NCBI GenBank assembly: GCA_021464525.1
Contig: JADRCO010000957.1
Coordinates: forward strand, 1-24,183
DNA: 24,183 nt
From: Rhizophagus sp. LPA8_4_AMF
Taxonomy: Eukaryota > Glomeromycota > Glomeromycetes > Glomerales > Glomeraceae
Direction: 5' to 3'
Shown: positions 1 to 11,641 of the stretch, one piece after another
How the letters are laid out: each line of letters starts with the position of its first letter
How positions within the stretch are numbered: the stretch's first letter is position 1
Position numbers and translations under genes: made by a program
The notes under the pieces: generated by a model
Seen by the model: only the letters and a program-made list of their open reading frames with translations
Databases searched by the model: none
What the model was told of the DNA's origin: nothing

Positions 1-799
1 TTTTTTTTTTCAAAAAAAAAAATAATTTTTTATTTATCAATCCTTTTTTTTTTTTTCCTTTTTTTTTTAATATTTCGTATTTTTCAATTCGGTTTTTTTT
101 TCTCTCTCAATTCGTTTTTCATTATTTCAATTCGTTTTTTTTAAGTTGTCTTTTCGTAATAAATTTTTATATTAGTAATTTCATATTACTAATTTCGTAT
201 TCCGAATTCCGAATCGTAAATCCTTTAATGAAAAAGAAAATCCCTCTTTATATCTTTATATACACAACAAGTATATATAAAATAACGAAATAACGACCAA
301 AATTTTTTCACTCTCTCAACTCCATATATATATATTTTTTTTTTACCGATTTTCAAAAAAACGTTTTTACAAAAAAAAAAACATCGATCCGTTTTTTTTT
401 TTATTTAACCAAATATATCAAGAAAAACAATCTTTGTTTTCCTAAACATTACCTAATTATCCAATCAAAAGTCAACAATAAAAATTGACAATACATATTA
501 TATTACAAATATATGTATTAAAATATTCAAACATATATTTTTAATTATTTACTATACGAACCAAAAAATTATTTTTTTCTTTTTTTTCACACACTAATTT
601 TTTTACACACAAAAAATTAACTTTTTTTTACACACTAAAAAATTAAAATTTTTTTATATACACAAAAAAAATTTCTCATCAAATTTCACACCTTTTTTTT
701 TTTCGCACATAAATTTCTTTTTTCGCAACATAAAAAAATTTCATACGACAAAATTTTTCACATTTTCGTATTTTTCTCATATCCAAAAAAAAAAAAAAC
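1..799. other. AT-rich 5' flank, no gene seen
   Basis: This stretch is almost entirely A and T, with many T or A runs of 8-12 bases and several short TA repeats. A TATA-like string (gtatatataaaata) lies near 270-283, about 0.5 kb before the ATG at 800, and could be promoter material or chance in such DNA. I see no coding signal, RNA gene or transposon terminus here. Its homopolymer style matches the upstream regions of the other genes in the window. Confidence 0.5.
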
Positions 800-1738
800 A
801 TGACGAAACAAAGAAACGTATTAAATAATTCTTTAACATTATTAACAACATTAACAAATTCCATTACACCTTCAACGATTTCTCCGATCCTATCATCAAT
901 TTCATCATCCTTATCACCAATTTCTTTAACAAATAATACCAATAATAATAATAATAATATTATGATTTCTTCTTCATCTTCAACATCATCTTCATCATCT
1001 TTTAATACAAAATTACCAAAAGAACCTCCACCAAATAAACAAACAAAAAAACATCATCGTAAACTTTCTTTATTATATAAACAAGTTGAACATTTAGAAT
1101 TAAAATTATTATTTAAAAGAGCTTTTATTGAAAGAGAATTATTATGTAAATTAGAATTGGCTAAAAAAATTAAGGATGAAGCAAGTGAATTAGAATTAAA
1201 TACTTTGATTCAATTAAATAAGATTAGATCAAAAATTATCTTATTACAAAATAATAATGAATTGATCGATAATAAGGAAATTAATAATCATAAAAAATTT
1301 TCCAATAATATTAAAAACATTAATAATAAAATTAATAATATTAATAATAATAATTTTTCAAAAATTAATAATAAAAAGAATTCTTCTTGTTCTAATAATA
1401 AGTTAAATAAAAATAATAATTCTCTTTCAAAAAAATATAATAATTTTAATAACGATAATCAATTTGATGAAAAAAATTTTTTGACTTTATCTGAAGAAAG
1501 ATTATCAAATTCATCTATCCAGGTTGATATTTGTTTTAATAATCTATCATTAGATGAATTAATCATTTTATTAGATCAAAAAGAAAAAGAAATGAATTTT
1601 GCTATTCAATCATCTCAAAATCAAATTGAAGATTTATTAAAAGATGCTTATGATTATTTAGAAGAAGAAGAATATTTGAAATTAGATATACAAGATATTA
1701 AATTAGAAATTGATGATTTGGAAACAATGTGTATTTAA
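800..1738 (+). CDS. Low-complexity Ser/Asn-rich coiled-coil protein, unknown function
   Basis: A single open frame of 312 residues runs from ATG at 800 (context aaacATGacg, an A at -3) to TAA at 1736-1738. I do not recognise the family. Residues 1-70 are rich in Ser and Thr, with a poly-Asn patch around 45-53 and a Ser/Thr tract around 57-69. A basic patch (KQTKKHHRK) near 80-88 leads into a Leu/Glu/Lys helix of about 60 residues that should form a coiled coil. A long Asn/Lys-rich low-complexity linker (about 155-220) follows, then a second acidic coiled-coil helix (about 240-310). Codons are extremely AT-rich (AAT, TTA, AAA). The two ordered, heptad-like helices argue for a real protein rather than chance. 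No introns are needed, and the gene converges on TAM41. The helices suggest a scaffold or oligomerising role, but that is only inference. Confidence 0.55.
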   Translation: MTKQRNVLNNSLTLLTTLTNSITPSTISPILSSISSSLSPISLTNNTNNNNNNIMISSSSSTSSSSSFNTKLPKEPPPNKQTKKHHRKLSLLYKQVEHLELKLLFKRAFIERELLCKLELAKKIKDEASELELNTLIQLNKIRSKIILLQNNNELIDNKEINNHKKFSNNIKNINNKINNINNNNFSKINNKKNSSCSNNKLNKNNNSLSKKYNNFNNDNQFDEKNFLTLSEERLSNSSIQVDICFNNLSLDELIILLDQKEKEMNFAIQSSQNQIEDLLKDAYDYLEEEEYLKLDIQDIKLEIDDLETMCI

Positions 1739-2396
1739 ATTTAAGCATACTATAAAAAGGTTATATTCTAAAAATTATAATATATATACAATGAATTGGT
1801 TATTTTTTGGCAAAATCAAAATCTCTAACAAAAAAAAGGAATCAAAAAAACAAAAAGGAATCAAAGAAAATTTTAAGCTAATTAATTTGGTGCATATAAA
1901 ATTGTTATAATGCTTAAGATTTATACTTTATTAAGATACAATATGATATTAAAATACCAACACCCTTTATATATAAGTTTTATATAAGATAAATAAAGTG
2001 TTAAAATTCAAAAGTCCGTCAAAATCAAAATTTAATTTATAAAGTCTATCCAATTTATTAAGTCTAATTAATAGAAGATAAAAAATTTCTATATAAAAGT
2101 ATATATATAACCTACAAGTGATAATAAATCAAATAAATCAAAACTAATACTAAAACAAATTCTCTATATATCTAAACCTCTTTAATAGTATTATTAAAAT
2201 AATTTGTACACTTTGTACATTTTTGCATAATTTGTGCACGAATTTGCCCGATTTTGCACAAATTTTGCACAATTTTTGCACAATTTCTCTCAGTAAAATC
2301 TATTTGCTATAATAATCTGATAATGGTACGTCAAAGAAACTATTTATTAACTTAACAAATTTAATAATTTAAATAATGTTATTAAATTATTTTATT
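1739..2396. other. Convergent 3' intergenic region
   Basis: This gap separates the stop codons of two converging genes, so it should hold both 3' UTRs and polyadenylation signals. AATAAA-type strings occur but are not informative in DNA this rich in A and T. A degenerate repeat of a TTTGCACA-like unit lies near 2200-2290 and is listed separately. No ORF of note is present. Confidence 0.45.
2203..2290. repeat. Degenerate tandem TTTTGCACA-type repeat
   Basis: Three close copies of A-TTTT(T)-GCACA occur at 2251-2260, 2262-2271 and 2272-2282. They are preceded by looser relatives (TTTTTGCATA, TTTGTGCACG, TTTGTACA) back to about 2203. The unit is 10-12 bp and contains the GTGCAC/TGCACA core. It lies between two convergent genes, so it could be transcribed in the 3' UTR of either one. 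It may simply be decaying minisatellite DNA. Confidence 0.5.
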
Positions 2397-4112
2397 TCAT
2401 TGTGGTCTTGAAAACCATTTTCCTATTTTACTAGTAGTATACTTTACGCTTTTAGATAGTCCAGCTGTTAGTATCCCTTTAATACTTTGTGATAATGCGG
2501 GTCTAAATACAATATCTTTCAGACCTAAAAAGAATTTAATTCGATTATTAAAATTGAAAAAAAAAATGTTTTTATGGCCGTTAATCAATATATTAACTTA
2601 CTAGTATTAATATATTTAATATAATTTCCCGAATTAGCTATACTTTTACATGCTTCTATATCATCTAAATAAATAAAAAATAAATAAATAAATATATATA
2701 TATATTATTTAATGATTCTTTCATACTCTTCATAACGTCTTACCAGTTGGCCATTGGATTCCTTTACTAGCCAATACCATCCTATGTTCTTCTTGTATTT
2801 TATATTTTAATGTTCTGGGTAATTTTTGTATCATCTGTGCCTTTGCTTTTGGATTATCATCTTGCTATTAATAAGAATAAAAGAAAAATTACTTTTAAAC
2901 AAAATTTTTTTAAAAAAAAAAATTTTATTTTATTAAAAAAATTTTTCACCTGTAACTTTCCATTTGCAACAAAATTCACCGTAGGTAATCCTTGAATTAA
3001 TCCTCCATATAATGTATTAAAATGTTTCATCTGTTTTGATACAACATTCTTTATTTTATTTGGATTTTCTCCAAAATATGTACGAAAATCACCTAAAAAA
3101 ATCATTTCATTTTAATAAATCTTCCTTTTAAAAAAACTAAAAAATTTTTGAACAAGAAATTACCTTTATATGATAAAGAAGAAATTGTAGTATAAAGATT
3201 TTCTTCAGTAAAATCTTTTGGTAATAAAAGTAAAGCAGTACGTAATGCACTAGCTAAATTTACTTGTTGCGCTAATCTAACTCTTGGATCATCTTTTAAT
3301 ATTTTAACAGGTTTATGCATTCTACCCGCCAAATAAAGTGTTTCCCAATTTAATAAATCTTTACATATTGTGTCTATTGATACAACACCATATTTTATCG
3401 TCTAAAAAATAAAACGAGTGTTAGTATTTTGAGAATGAATTCTAAAAAGAAAAGTGTTTAATACATACCATATCATCGATTTTAACATATGGATTATAAT
3501 AAACACCAGCACCTAAATCTTCTTGTAACATAGTTACAGCACCACTGCCTAAAGTACCAAGAAAACTATAATGTTTTCTATTTTGATTAATATTTAATGA
3601 ATGCCAATGTTGTGTATGTCCAACTGCAAATATAAAATCGATCATAGGTTTATTCTATAAAATTTCATAATAATAAATTGTTTTGTTTAATAATATTTTA
3701 TAAAAAGATAAATTCGTTAAATTACCTCATCATAATTGTAACCTTTTTGTGGAAATACACCACTACCATATGCGATCGCGTATCGTATAGGAGCGTGAAA
3801 ATTATTTAACAAACTTCTTAACCGTTCATTAAATTCATGTTCTATAGGCAAATTTTGATTTTTACCAAATTTAGGGTGTAACCTTAATGAATGTTTAGCG
3901 GTTATGCTAATTTGTTTTGATGTACTTGCTCCATTTAATATAGATGAAAGCGCTGGTGGCACTGGGTTAGCAGCTGAAGAACTAGAAGAGGAAGGTGTAT
4001 GTTCTGTTGTTGGTGTCGCGTCTAATTTTGGTGTATTATATATATAACGTAATGAACGAAATGAAATTGTCTTACTAATTGCTCGAAATGTAGAAGTTGT
4101 CTTAACACTCAT
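2397..4112 (-). CDS. TAM41: Mitochondrial phosphatidate cytidylyltransferase Tam41 (CDP-DAG synthase)
   Basis: Tam41 makes CDP-diacylglycerol from phosphatidic acid and CTP on the matrix side of the inner mitochondrial membrane, the first step towards cardiolipin and phosphatidylglycerol. The seven minus-strand exons are 4112-3726, 3654-3469, 3401-3164, 3092-2950, 2864-2744, 2664-2602 and 2524-2397. All introns are GT..AG and 67-85 bp, and the model closes in frame at 421 residues (yeast Tam41 is about 385). The N terminus (about residues 1-25) is Arg/Ser/Thr-rich without acids, like a mitochondrial presequence. A Ser/Pro-rich linker and then the nucleotidyltransferase motifs follow: YGSGVFPQ at about 115-122 and the D-F-I-F-A-V strand beginning at D135. 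Family hallmarks such as WHSLNINQN and YYNPYV come next. The last exon, with LKDIVFRPALSQS, matches the conserved C-terminal tail. Confidence 0.94.
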
Positions 4113-4566
4113 GGTGAACTAATACTATTATTGAAATTAAAATGACAAAAAAAACTATTTATTCAAAAAATAAATTACTCGAATGGGCATCATTCAGATC
4201 TGTGTTGTACAAAATGATGGGAACTAATGGGAACTTGATGGGAACTGAATCCAGCAAATGGTTAGTTTTTTAGATCGTCGGTAAACCTGCAAACCTGCAA
4301 TTTACAAAGAACGAATTATGATCTTATCCAATAATAGTTTCTTATTCATTTGATAGTTGCATTAGTATTCAGTCAGTTAAATCGTTCGAACTTTACTCTG
4401 AAACAACAATGCAAATTTTATTAACCTTTTTCAGTTATAAAAGTTATAAATGGTATTTAAAATGTTTCATAAACGAGATATATTTTTTGATGCGGTTAAT
4501 AGTGGAACTATGATGGCTATCACCTATAAACAACTACCATAGATAGAAGATTGAATATAGTGTAAA

Positions 4567-4600
<34 letters not shown>

Positions 4601-4833
4601 TTTACAATTAATAAAAAGATAAAAAAAAAAAATTTGAATCTTAGGATTATAAAATTCAAATTAATTCTTTTGAATAAATTGCGTACAGTGAAATTTATAC
4701 AAAATAAGAATATACAAAATTTATATAGATTATGAAAGGATAGAATGTTCATGATAAATGAAATTATGACATTTAAATAAACGTTAATAAACGTTCGAAA
4801 ATTAAAAAAAAAAAATACAATTTACAATTTTTT
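4113..4833. other. Intergenic region between lipase gene and TAM41
   Basis: Both flanking genes are on the minus strand, so this gap holds the 3' end of the lipase gene and the promoter and 5' UTR of TAM41. The part next to TAM41 (4113-4560) is less AT-extreme and has a short direct repeat of GATGGGAACT/AATGGGAACT at about 4216-4246. A 29-base T run sits at 4570-4598. No further ORF or RNA gene is visible. Confidence 0.45.
4561..4607. repeat. T29 homopolymer with inverted 9-bp flanks
   Basis: A run of 29 T (4570-4598) is flanked by tgtaaaata on the left and tattttaca on the right, which are exact reverse complements. The strand pairing is limited to these 9-bp arms. The tract may act as a nucleosome-poor promoter element for TAM41, which is read leftwards from 4112, or it may be a decayed retroelement tail. 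Homopolymer length may be imprecise in the assembly. Confidence 0.5.
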
Positions 4834-7562
4834 TTATAATTTCTTTAACACGTTTTCTATAAAATTGGAATAAATTTGATTAGAAAAAAAAATACGTGAA
4901 AAAAAAAAAAAATTTTGTTAAATTGAATCGCTCCTTCCTACTTACCATACATATAGGGGAAATGATCAATCATCATATGAGGAGAAAACCAAATTTCGTT
5001 AAAAAATTGTTGAACATCATCAACTTCAACCATATTGTATTGTTTACTACTTTTCTTTTCAAATAATTCCCCAATCGGTTCATCATCATCATCATCAGCA
5101 TCACAATAAGGTTTTCTATCACTTCCAATAATCCAATAAACTTTTCCGGGAGGATACAATTTTTCATTTCGCATATATTTGTAAACATCTTGTCTTGTTT
5201 TCCAAAACAAATTTTCGAATTCTTCTTTCTCTTTTCTACCTTCTTCAGTCTTTTCATTAAATGTTCTACTTTGATAATCTAATATTTTCTTTAAAATTTT
5301 ACTTGCTGTCTCTTGTCCTTCTTGATTTTTCTTATTAGATCCCAAAAATCTTACCATATCTCTCAAATCTTGAACATGACCCAATGATAATCTACAAACC
5401 ACATCATTACCGTAAGCTACAGAAGTTACAAGAGGACGTACTCGTTTTGATAATTCGGCAGACATCACGCATGGAGTAGCGAACGCGTATGCATGTACTC
5501 TACGACCACGCGGGAGACCTGACCATACTGTCGTTTGTCGAGTCTTTGGTGAAGCGAGTAATATTGCTAATAAACTTGCAACTCCTAAAAAAAAAAAAAT
5601 GATGAAAAAGTGATTAATTCCTAATTCTTATGGTTCTAAGAAATATAATTTTTTTTTAACTTACCAGCACCAAGCGAATGACCAACTAATACTAAACCAT
5701 AACCTTCATTGGCTTCTAATTCTCTTTTTATTACCTCGTAAACACCACTTTTACCAGCTTCAGCAAGACCTTTTGCAACTTGGAATATCCCTTTATGAAC
5801 CTTATGTTTTGTTTCAATACCACGTTGTATATCTTCAGGAAATTGAAAATCTTCATATTCACAAGTAAGATCAACGATTAAATCATGTATACTCATGGTA
5901 CCCCTTAGAGCCAATATAATACTTTCGGTAGTATGATCTCTTATTATAAAATAAGATGGTTGATAATTACTCGGATTTTTTGGTGCTTTTGTATGTGAAG
6001 AATCTACTATACTATCAAATGGTAAATCGGTATTACTGGCAAATGCAAACCTATGTAATCTACCACGTTCTTTCCATATTGGGGATTTAATTGGAAATTT
6101 TGGAAAAGGTAATTTACCAAAAATGGCAGTTTTAAAATCGTAAGCACTACTACTAAATTTTGAATATCTTTTTAAATTATGAAGTAAAGAAAATAATCTT
6201 TCATCCTTTGTTTGATAATCAAATTCTTCTAAATAAGGATTACTTAATCTTTTTGTAGCATCTAAATAAATATCACTTAAGCGTTTTGATCTTTCATCTG
6301 CCATACTAAATCTAAATTCTGGGATCTCTTCTTTTGGTGTTAATTCACCTATAACTATATTATTAGATTTATTAGATTTTATAATAACCATCTCTTCATC
6401 ACCTTCCTCTTCTTCAAGTAACAAATATTCTAATTCATCGTAAATATTTTCTTCAGCTTCATTTTTTGATACGTAAACCCAATCATACATATCAGATATA
6501 TCTACTAATTTAACCCTTTTCCATCCTGTGAATCCCTTTTCCACACGACCACTTGTAACATATTGTAAACAAGCCCAAGCTGTTAAAGATTTTATCACAC
6601 GAAAAGCTCCAAAAGTACCAAGATTATCCTCTAAATTATCATCTTTTTCATAATTTACATTAAATTCTCTTTTTACTAATTGAACAAATTCAGCCAAAGC
6701 TTTTGCAGCATCAGTTGTACCGAAAAATGTATCAATGAGAGTCATTGATTCATTTGCGGTACCAAAAGCGAATTGTATTGTATCGGATGTAAATTCTAAA
6801 CCAGCCAAAGCTATTTGTTCTGTTAAATTTAAAGTACGATGTAATAAATTCGTTGATGTACCAATAATTCTAGGAATAAAAAAATATTTTTGACTGTTAT
6901 AAATTAAAAATCAAAAAATAAAAGAAAAAAAAAAGGTAACCAAATGAAGAGGGATGAGGAATTATGTGAGAGAAGTGAAGATATAATAAGCTACGATAAA
7001 AAAAAAAAAAAACGTACCTTCCACTACCATCATTTGACATAGTTTGAACCAATCTATCAGACATTACACCAGTAATAGTTTTTGCAATTCCTAAACTAGC
7101 TTTTGTGGATAATTTTGCGGCTTCAAAGGCCAAACCAGTAAAAATACCAGCCAAATCTAAACCAGCACGAGAAGCTGTAGTTACCCTATCTATAGTTAAT
7201 GCAAGATCCGAATGAGATTTAAGAACAAGTGAAGTATTAACTTCATTATTATCATCATTTGAACATTCAACAACTGAATTAAAATTTTCAGTTTCATTCA
7301 CATTCACATCCTTATTATACAAATTTTGAGGACGTTTTCTACGAAGAACCGGTAAAGAAAGATTTAAATTTTTAGGAGGTTGAAATTTTTCTGAAGGAGG
7401 TATTAAACTGAAATGTGAAATAATATTATCACAATTATTAATAGTAGTGGCAATATCATCAGATAAAATAGGAGGAGAAGACTTTGAATCGTCTTGTTGA
7501 ATCTCTTTAATAACTTCTTCTTGGTTAGTAAAGAAATCGTTATTCCCTTCTTGAACAGGCAT
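4834..7562 (-). CDS. Class-3 lipase, sn1-specific diacylglycerol lipase-like
   Basis: This alpha/beta-hydrolase is predicted to remove a fatty acid from the sn-1 position of diacylglycerol. The four exons are 7562-7018, 6869-5665, 5584-4946 and a 23-bp last exon 4856-4834. The frame closes at 803 residues. The nucleophile elbow is GHSLGAG with Ser at residue 580, split by the 5585-5664 intron just after GA. The acid is probably D644 in NDVVCRLS, the DVVPRLS-type motif of diacylglycerol lipases. The histidine is H791 in MIDHFPYMYE. The N-terminal 180 residues are Ser/Asn-rich and disordered, then Ala-rich amphipathic segments (about 130-220) precede an acidic insert (about 300-340) and the catalytic domain. 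I see no clear four-TM block as in animal DAGL-alpha/beta. Without the last exon the ORF would read into intron (MYGK, stop), whereas the spliced end YENVLKKL is family-like. Exact substrate is inferred. Confidence 0.88.
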
Positions 7563-10500
7563 TTTTATAAACTAAAAATGGGTTTCAATTTTTTTATACG
7601 AATGAAATAAAAAATAAAAAAAAAATAAAAGAAACAATAACCTAAATGATGAAAAGGAACCACTTTCGTTTTTGATTTAAAAATGAGGCTCCTTTTTATA
7701 TGATACGTTATTTAAATAAATATATTCGGCTATTACACTATAACAAAATAACAGTTACATGTAAATATTTGGGTAGTTACAATAAAAAAAAAAAAGGAAT
7801 AAGTACGTCGATCCAGGAAATAATCATCTTTATCACATGAATTTTAGCGTATACCAAAAAAAGGATAGTTGATTACGACCTTTATAATCAATGTAAGGAA
7901 AGTGGGAGGGAAGAACGTAAAAAGTAAAAACGTGGAAAAGTATGAAAAAAACTTGTTTAAGGGGAATTATTTGAAGAAATCCATTAAATAATCCGGCAAT
8001 TTATTTTTTGTAATACGTGGCTTAAAAAATTTGTTCAAATTTTTATGCATAATTATGTAAGGGAGTTTCAATTTTGGGATTTCTTGGCGTGAAAAAGAAG
8101 TTTAATGTTATATTTGAGAATCAGAGATGAAAAAAAAAAAAACTTGGGTAAACTGAAAATCACCATATTGTACAACAAATAATAATCCACAATACCAAAC
8201 AAAGAATTATAATAAAAAAAAAAAAAAAAATTTATATGAATAGTAAGTATATATAATAATTGAATTATTTTGATTATTAATACTTTGTTTATTATTATTA
8301 CGAATTATTTTTTTTTGTGGAGTGTTAATGGGATAAATGCAGATTTATTTTAATTGCCTTTTCTTTTTTTGTTTTTTTTTTAATTCATTCTTCTTCATCA
8401 TAAGTACGTAAAAAAAAAAAATGAAAAAAAAATGATTGGAATATCACAAGATTTTCTCACGCGAACTCACGAGCGCAATAACTACGAATGAAATCTGATT
8501 TTTTTGATAATCTAATTTAATTAATCTAAATTAGATATCGCTGCTCAAAAAAAAACGAGAATTTTTCAAAAAATCGAGAGTTTAAAAAAAAAAAAATATT
8601 TTTTTTTTTAAAAAAAAGTGGGGAAGATAACAATAATAAAACTAGTTTCAAACGAGATAATTGATAAAAACCCTTTTTTCAGACCAAATTAGTAAAAAAA
8701 ATGCTTTATTTGATTAGATTAGATAACATCTTGCCTTTTTTTGGATATATTTATCAATCATGATGAAATCGACTTTTTAGTCTGTTACATTCAAGGAATT
8801 TGTCATACCATCTGACACTTTTTAACCATTTAAGATATATTAATAAATATTGTATGAGTGTATGAAACCTGGAATCGTTTTATATTGGATAAATTTATAC
8901 CAAAATTTACAACGATCAGTTATAAATTTGTTAAAATCCGTTATTAATCCGTTATAAATCAATTATGAACATATGAAATATCATACGAGTGACACGATTT
9001 TACTGAAAATAATTTACGCCAATAAATTTTAAAAGAAAATCATTTTTAGCTTGTGAACGTGTGTGAAAAAATATTTAATTTTAAAAATATGGATTAATGG
9101 ATTGTAAAAGATGATGAAATATCCATATGCTTTTCAATATTAATTATTATTATGTATTATTTATATGTTTATTATATTGATGTTATTTATGTTACAAAAA
9201 ATATTTCGTTACGTAACCTGATTTTCTTACTGCGGGTTTCTTTAAATTATGTAATTCATAAAACAAGTTATTATTTTTCTATTAAGTAATTTAATTTATA
9301 GGAATATCATTTTATTAAAAACATTTAATTTAAATAATAATGTAATTTAGTCTAATTTAAGGAATAAATTAGAAAATTTTCCAATAAAGTAAATTTGGTA
9401 ATACCAGGATTTGAATCAAGTTTCAAATGCAAATGAATAAGTAATGAAGAACACGAGGATGACGCGTGTGAATGATCGGATTAGTAATCGGAATCTACGT
9501 TTCTTTTTTTCCGATTACTTACTTATAATTAATTAATTTAAATGAATTACTGTTATGTCAATCTATTACACATCCTCGCATCAATATTATCCAATTATTT
9601 CATCTTAATTTTATATATATATATATAATAATACTTTTAATTCTTCTCAAACTTTTTTTTTTTTTTGGCTCTGAAATTCTATATCCAATTTATAGGTCAT
9701 TTTATATGAACGTGTATTATTACATTATTTACATTATCCCTTTTTATCCAAGAATGGTCGATTATTATATGATTAATTCAACAATAAATTATATAGCATA
9801 ATCGTTCATACAGTTCACAGTTTCCAATAACAAGGTTTCAAAGACTTCAATGAGTAAAAGATTATATGAAATTTCCCATCATTACATAACAATAGATGAA
9901 TTCGTAATTATGAGGTTTAATGATAAATATATTTACGAATATTAAGCACTAAGCAATTCAATTTAGAGATTCAAGCCATACCGATCTTTTTTTCTGCAGT
10001 ATTTCATTAAATTGAGATAGTGACTGATTTAGTGATTTTAATTAAATTATTCAATGTGAATATAAATGCGTCAATTGCTATTGTTCAAAACCTTATCAAT
10101 GAAAAAAAAAAATCTTTACATCCGTCATTCAAAATGTTTCTAACGAGAAAAATGTCAGGACTCGAGACGCCCTAATTATGCAGTCAAAGGTTCACGAAAA
10201 CCTCGTAATATTGATTGCACATCAGTGACAGGATTAGCAAAATTTTAAGTCATATATTTTATATTGTTCTTTGTACATATCAAACAACTCTAGAATATCT
10301 AACAACTTGAAAGCGCATTTCACATGCGGTCCAAGCTTTTTAAAGATGATGACTATATAAAGCAGTCTCGGCAGGTACAGCATAAAGAATTTACACATAA
10401 AACTCAAGTTAATAATTAACATTGATATCTTATTTTCAGTTATAGAATGGAAATTTCTCATGTTTATTTTATACTGTAAACACCAAATCAATCTCTCAAC

Positions 10501-11641
10501 AAAGAATATCTTGATATACTCTGAAGAAAATGTAAAGTGGATAATTGGTATTACTGTAGGATATAAAGGATCGAGCAATTATTAATGATTCCCGTGGATA
10601 TTAATTAGAATTCATTAGTAATGTTACATGTACCGTATTTTTGTTTTGTGAGCACAAGTTAACTATAATTTATTTGAGCTTGTTTCCTCACGAATAAAAG
10701 TTTAACCACGTCATATGTATCAATTGTATCATGTGATATAAAGTTCTGGTATGGCGCAGTAGATTTTAAAAAAGGTTGTTTCGTATAAAAAGGTTCGTAA
10801 TAATTGCTGCATTACTTTTACCATGTATTCTTTTCTTAAAGTACTGGAAACTCTCATCAATGATTAATAAAAAAACATCTTTTGAATTACATATGATTGA
10901 TAGAGAAATAGGACTAATGTTTCTTGATGTTTCTTTGGCAATACATAAAACAAGTTATTAGTACACAGAGTGTAATGTAACCTCTATTTTTTTTTTATTG
11001 TCTAATCTGATCCTTAACAGCTAAGAAAAATAAATAAGAAAAATGGGACTTTGTAATCGTTTGTAGACCAAACTTGACCATGTCTCAAATCGTCCCATCG
11101 GCCTAAATTATTTGGCCCATTCTAATAATGCCTTAAAACCGTACCAGCTATGATCTCCTAATTTGGGGGACATGGTTCTACAACAGGATCATCAAATCAT
11201 ATGCTCCGCTTAATTTAATTAATAAATCGAAACGTGAAAAGGGATATTAAACATTGTTCCGTTTTTGGGGGGAGTGTTTTGCGATGATTAATACAAATCT
11301 GTTAATCAAATTATAAACGAGATTTAAGTGGTGTGTTAATAATCAGTTATAAAAATTGTAAATCTTCCATAGAATAAACCACAGATAGAGCAAACATTTA
11401 TTGATAAAATCAAGTATGTATAAGGATATCTACTTTACGCAAATAAAAATTATTCAGTTAAGGTACGCTAACAAAAATTATGTAAAGTTCAAGTATAAGT
11501 CGTGCAAACAAAATTACTCAAAGTTCAAGTGACAGTACTTAATGGTTTATTTCATTAAGGTTTTTTTAGCTTATTTTTTAAACTTTGAATGATTTTTATT
11601 TGCATCTATTAAAATGTGCAGTGAACATGTTCAGTATTAAC
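7563..11641. other. Gene-poor AT-rich region, no intact gene
   Basis: The first several hundred bases should be the promoter and 5' UTR of the lipase gene. The rest has only short chance frames, and several of these begin at non-ATG codons, so they are not supported as genes. Minor structures are a hairpin with arms at 8510-8518 and 8528-8536, a small CCGTTATnAAT repeat at about 8938-8958, the palindrome gttacgtaac near 9210, and an inverted pair agtaatcgga/tccgattact at about 9483-9519. A G6 run at 11267-11272 followed by AGTGTTTTG resembles a polypurine tract next to an LTR, but no partner LTR was found. This looks like old, eroded transposon DNA. Confidence 0.4.

Noticed and set aside
9450..9580. 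Possible small transposon bounded by CGAGGATG inverted repeats with an inner agtaatcgga hairpin
   Set aside because: The outer arms are only 8 bp and no flanking duplication exists, so chance is likely.
10234..10578. Minus-strand frame of 114 residues
   Set aside because: It is hydrophobic and Ile/Tyr-rich as expected from AT-rich DNA, has no family pattern, and has no splice partners.
11041..11173. Minus-strand protein-like reading (LGDHSWYGFKALLEWAK, stop, FRPMGRFETW)
   Set aside because: A second frame of the same DNA reads just as plausibly (NGPNNLGRWDDLRHGQVW), so the signal is ambiguous. It may be a transposon relic, but no family could be named.
11267..11420. Possible solo LTR after the G6 run
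   Set aside because: No matching second LTR, target duplication or clear CA end could be found.
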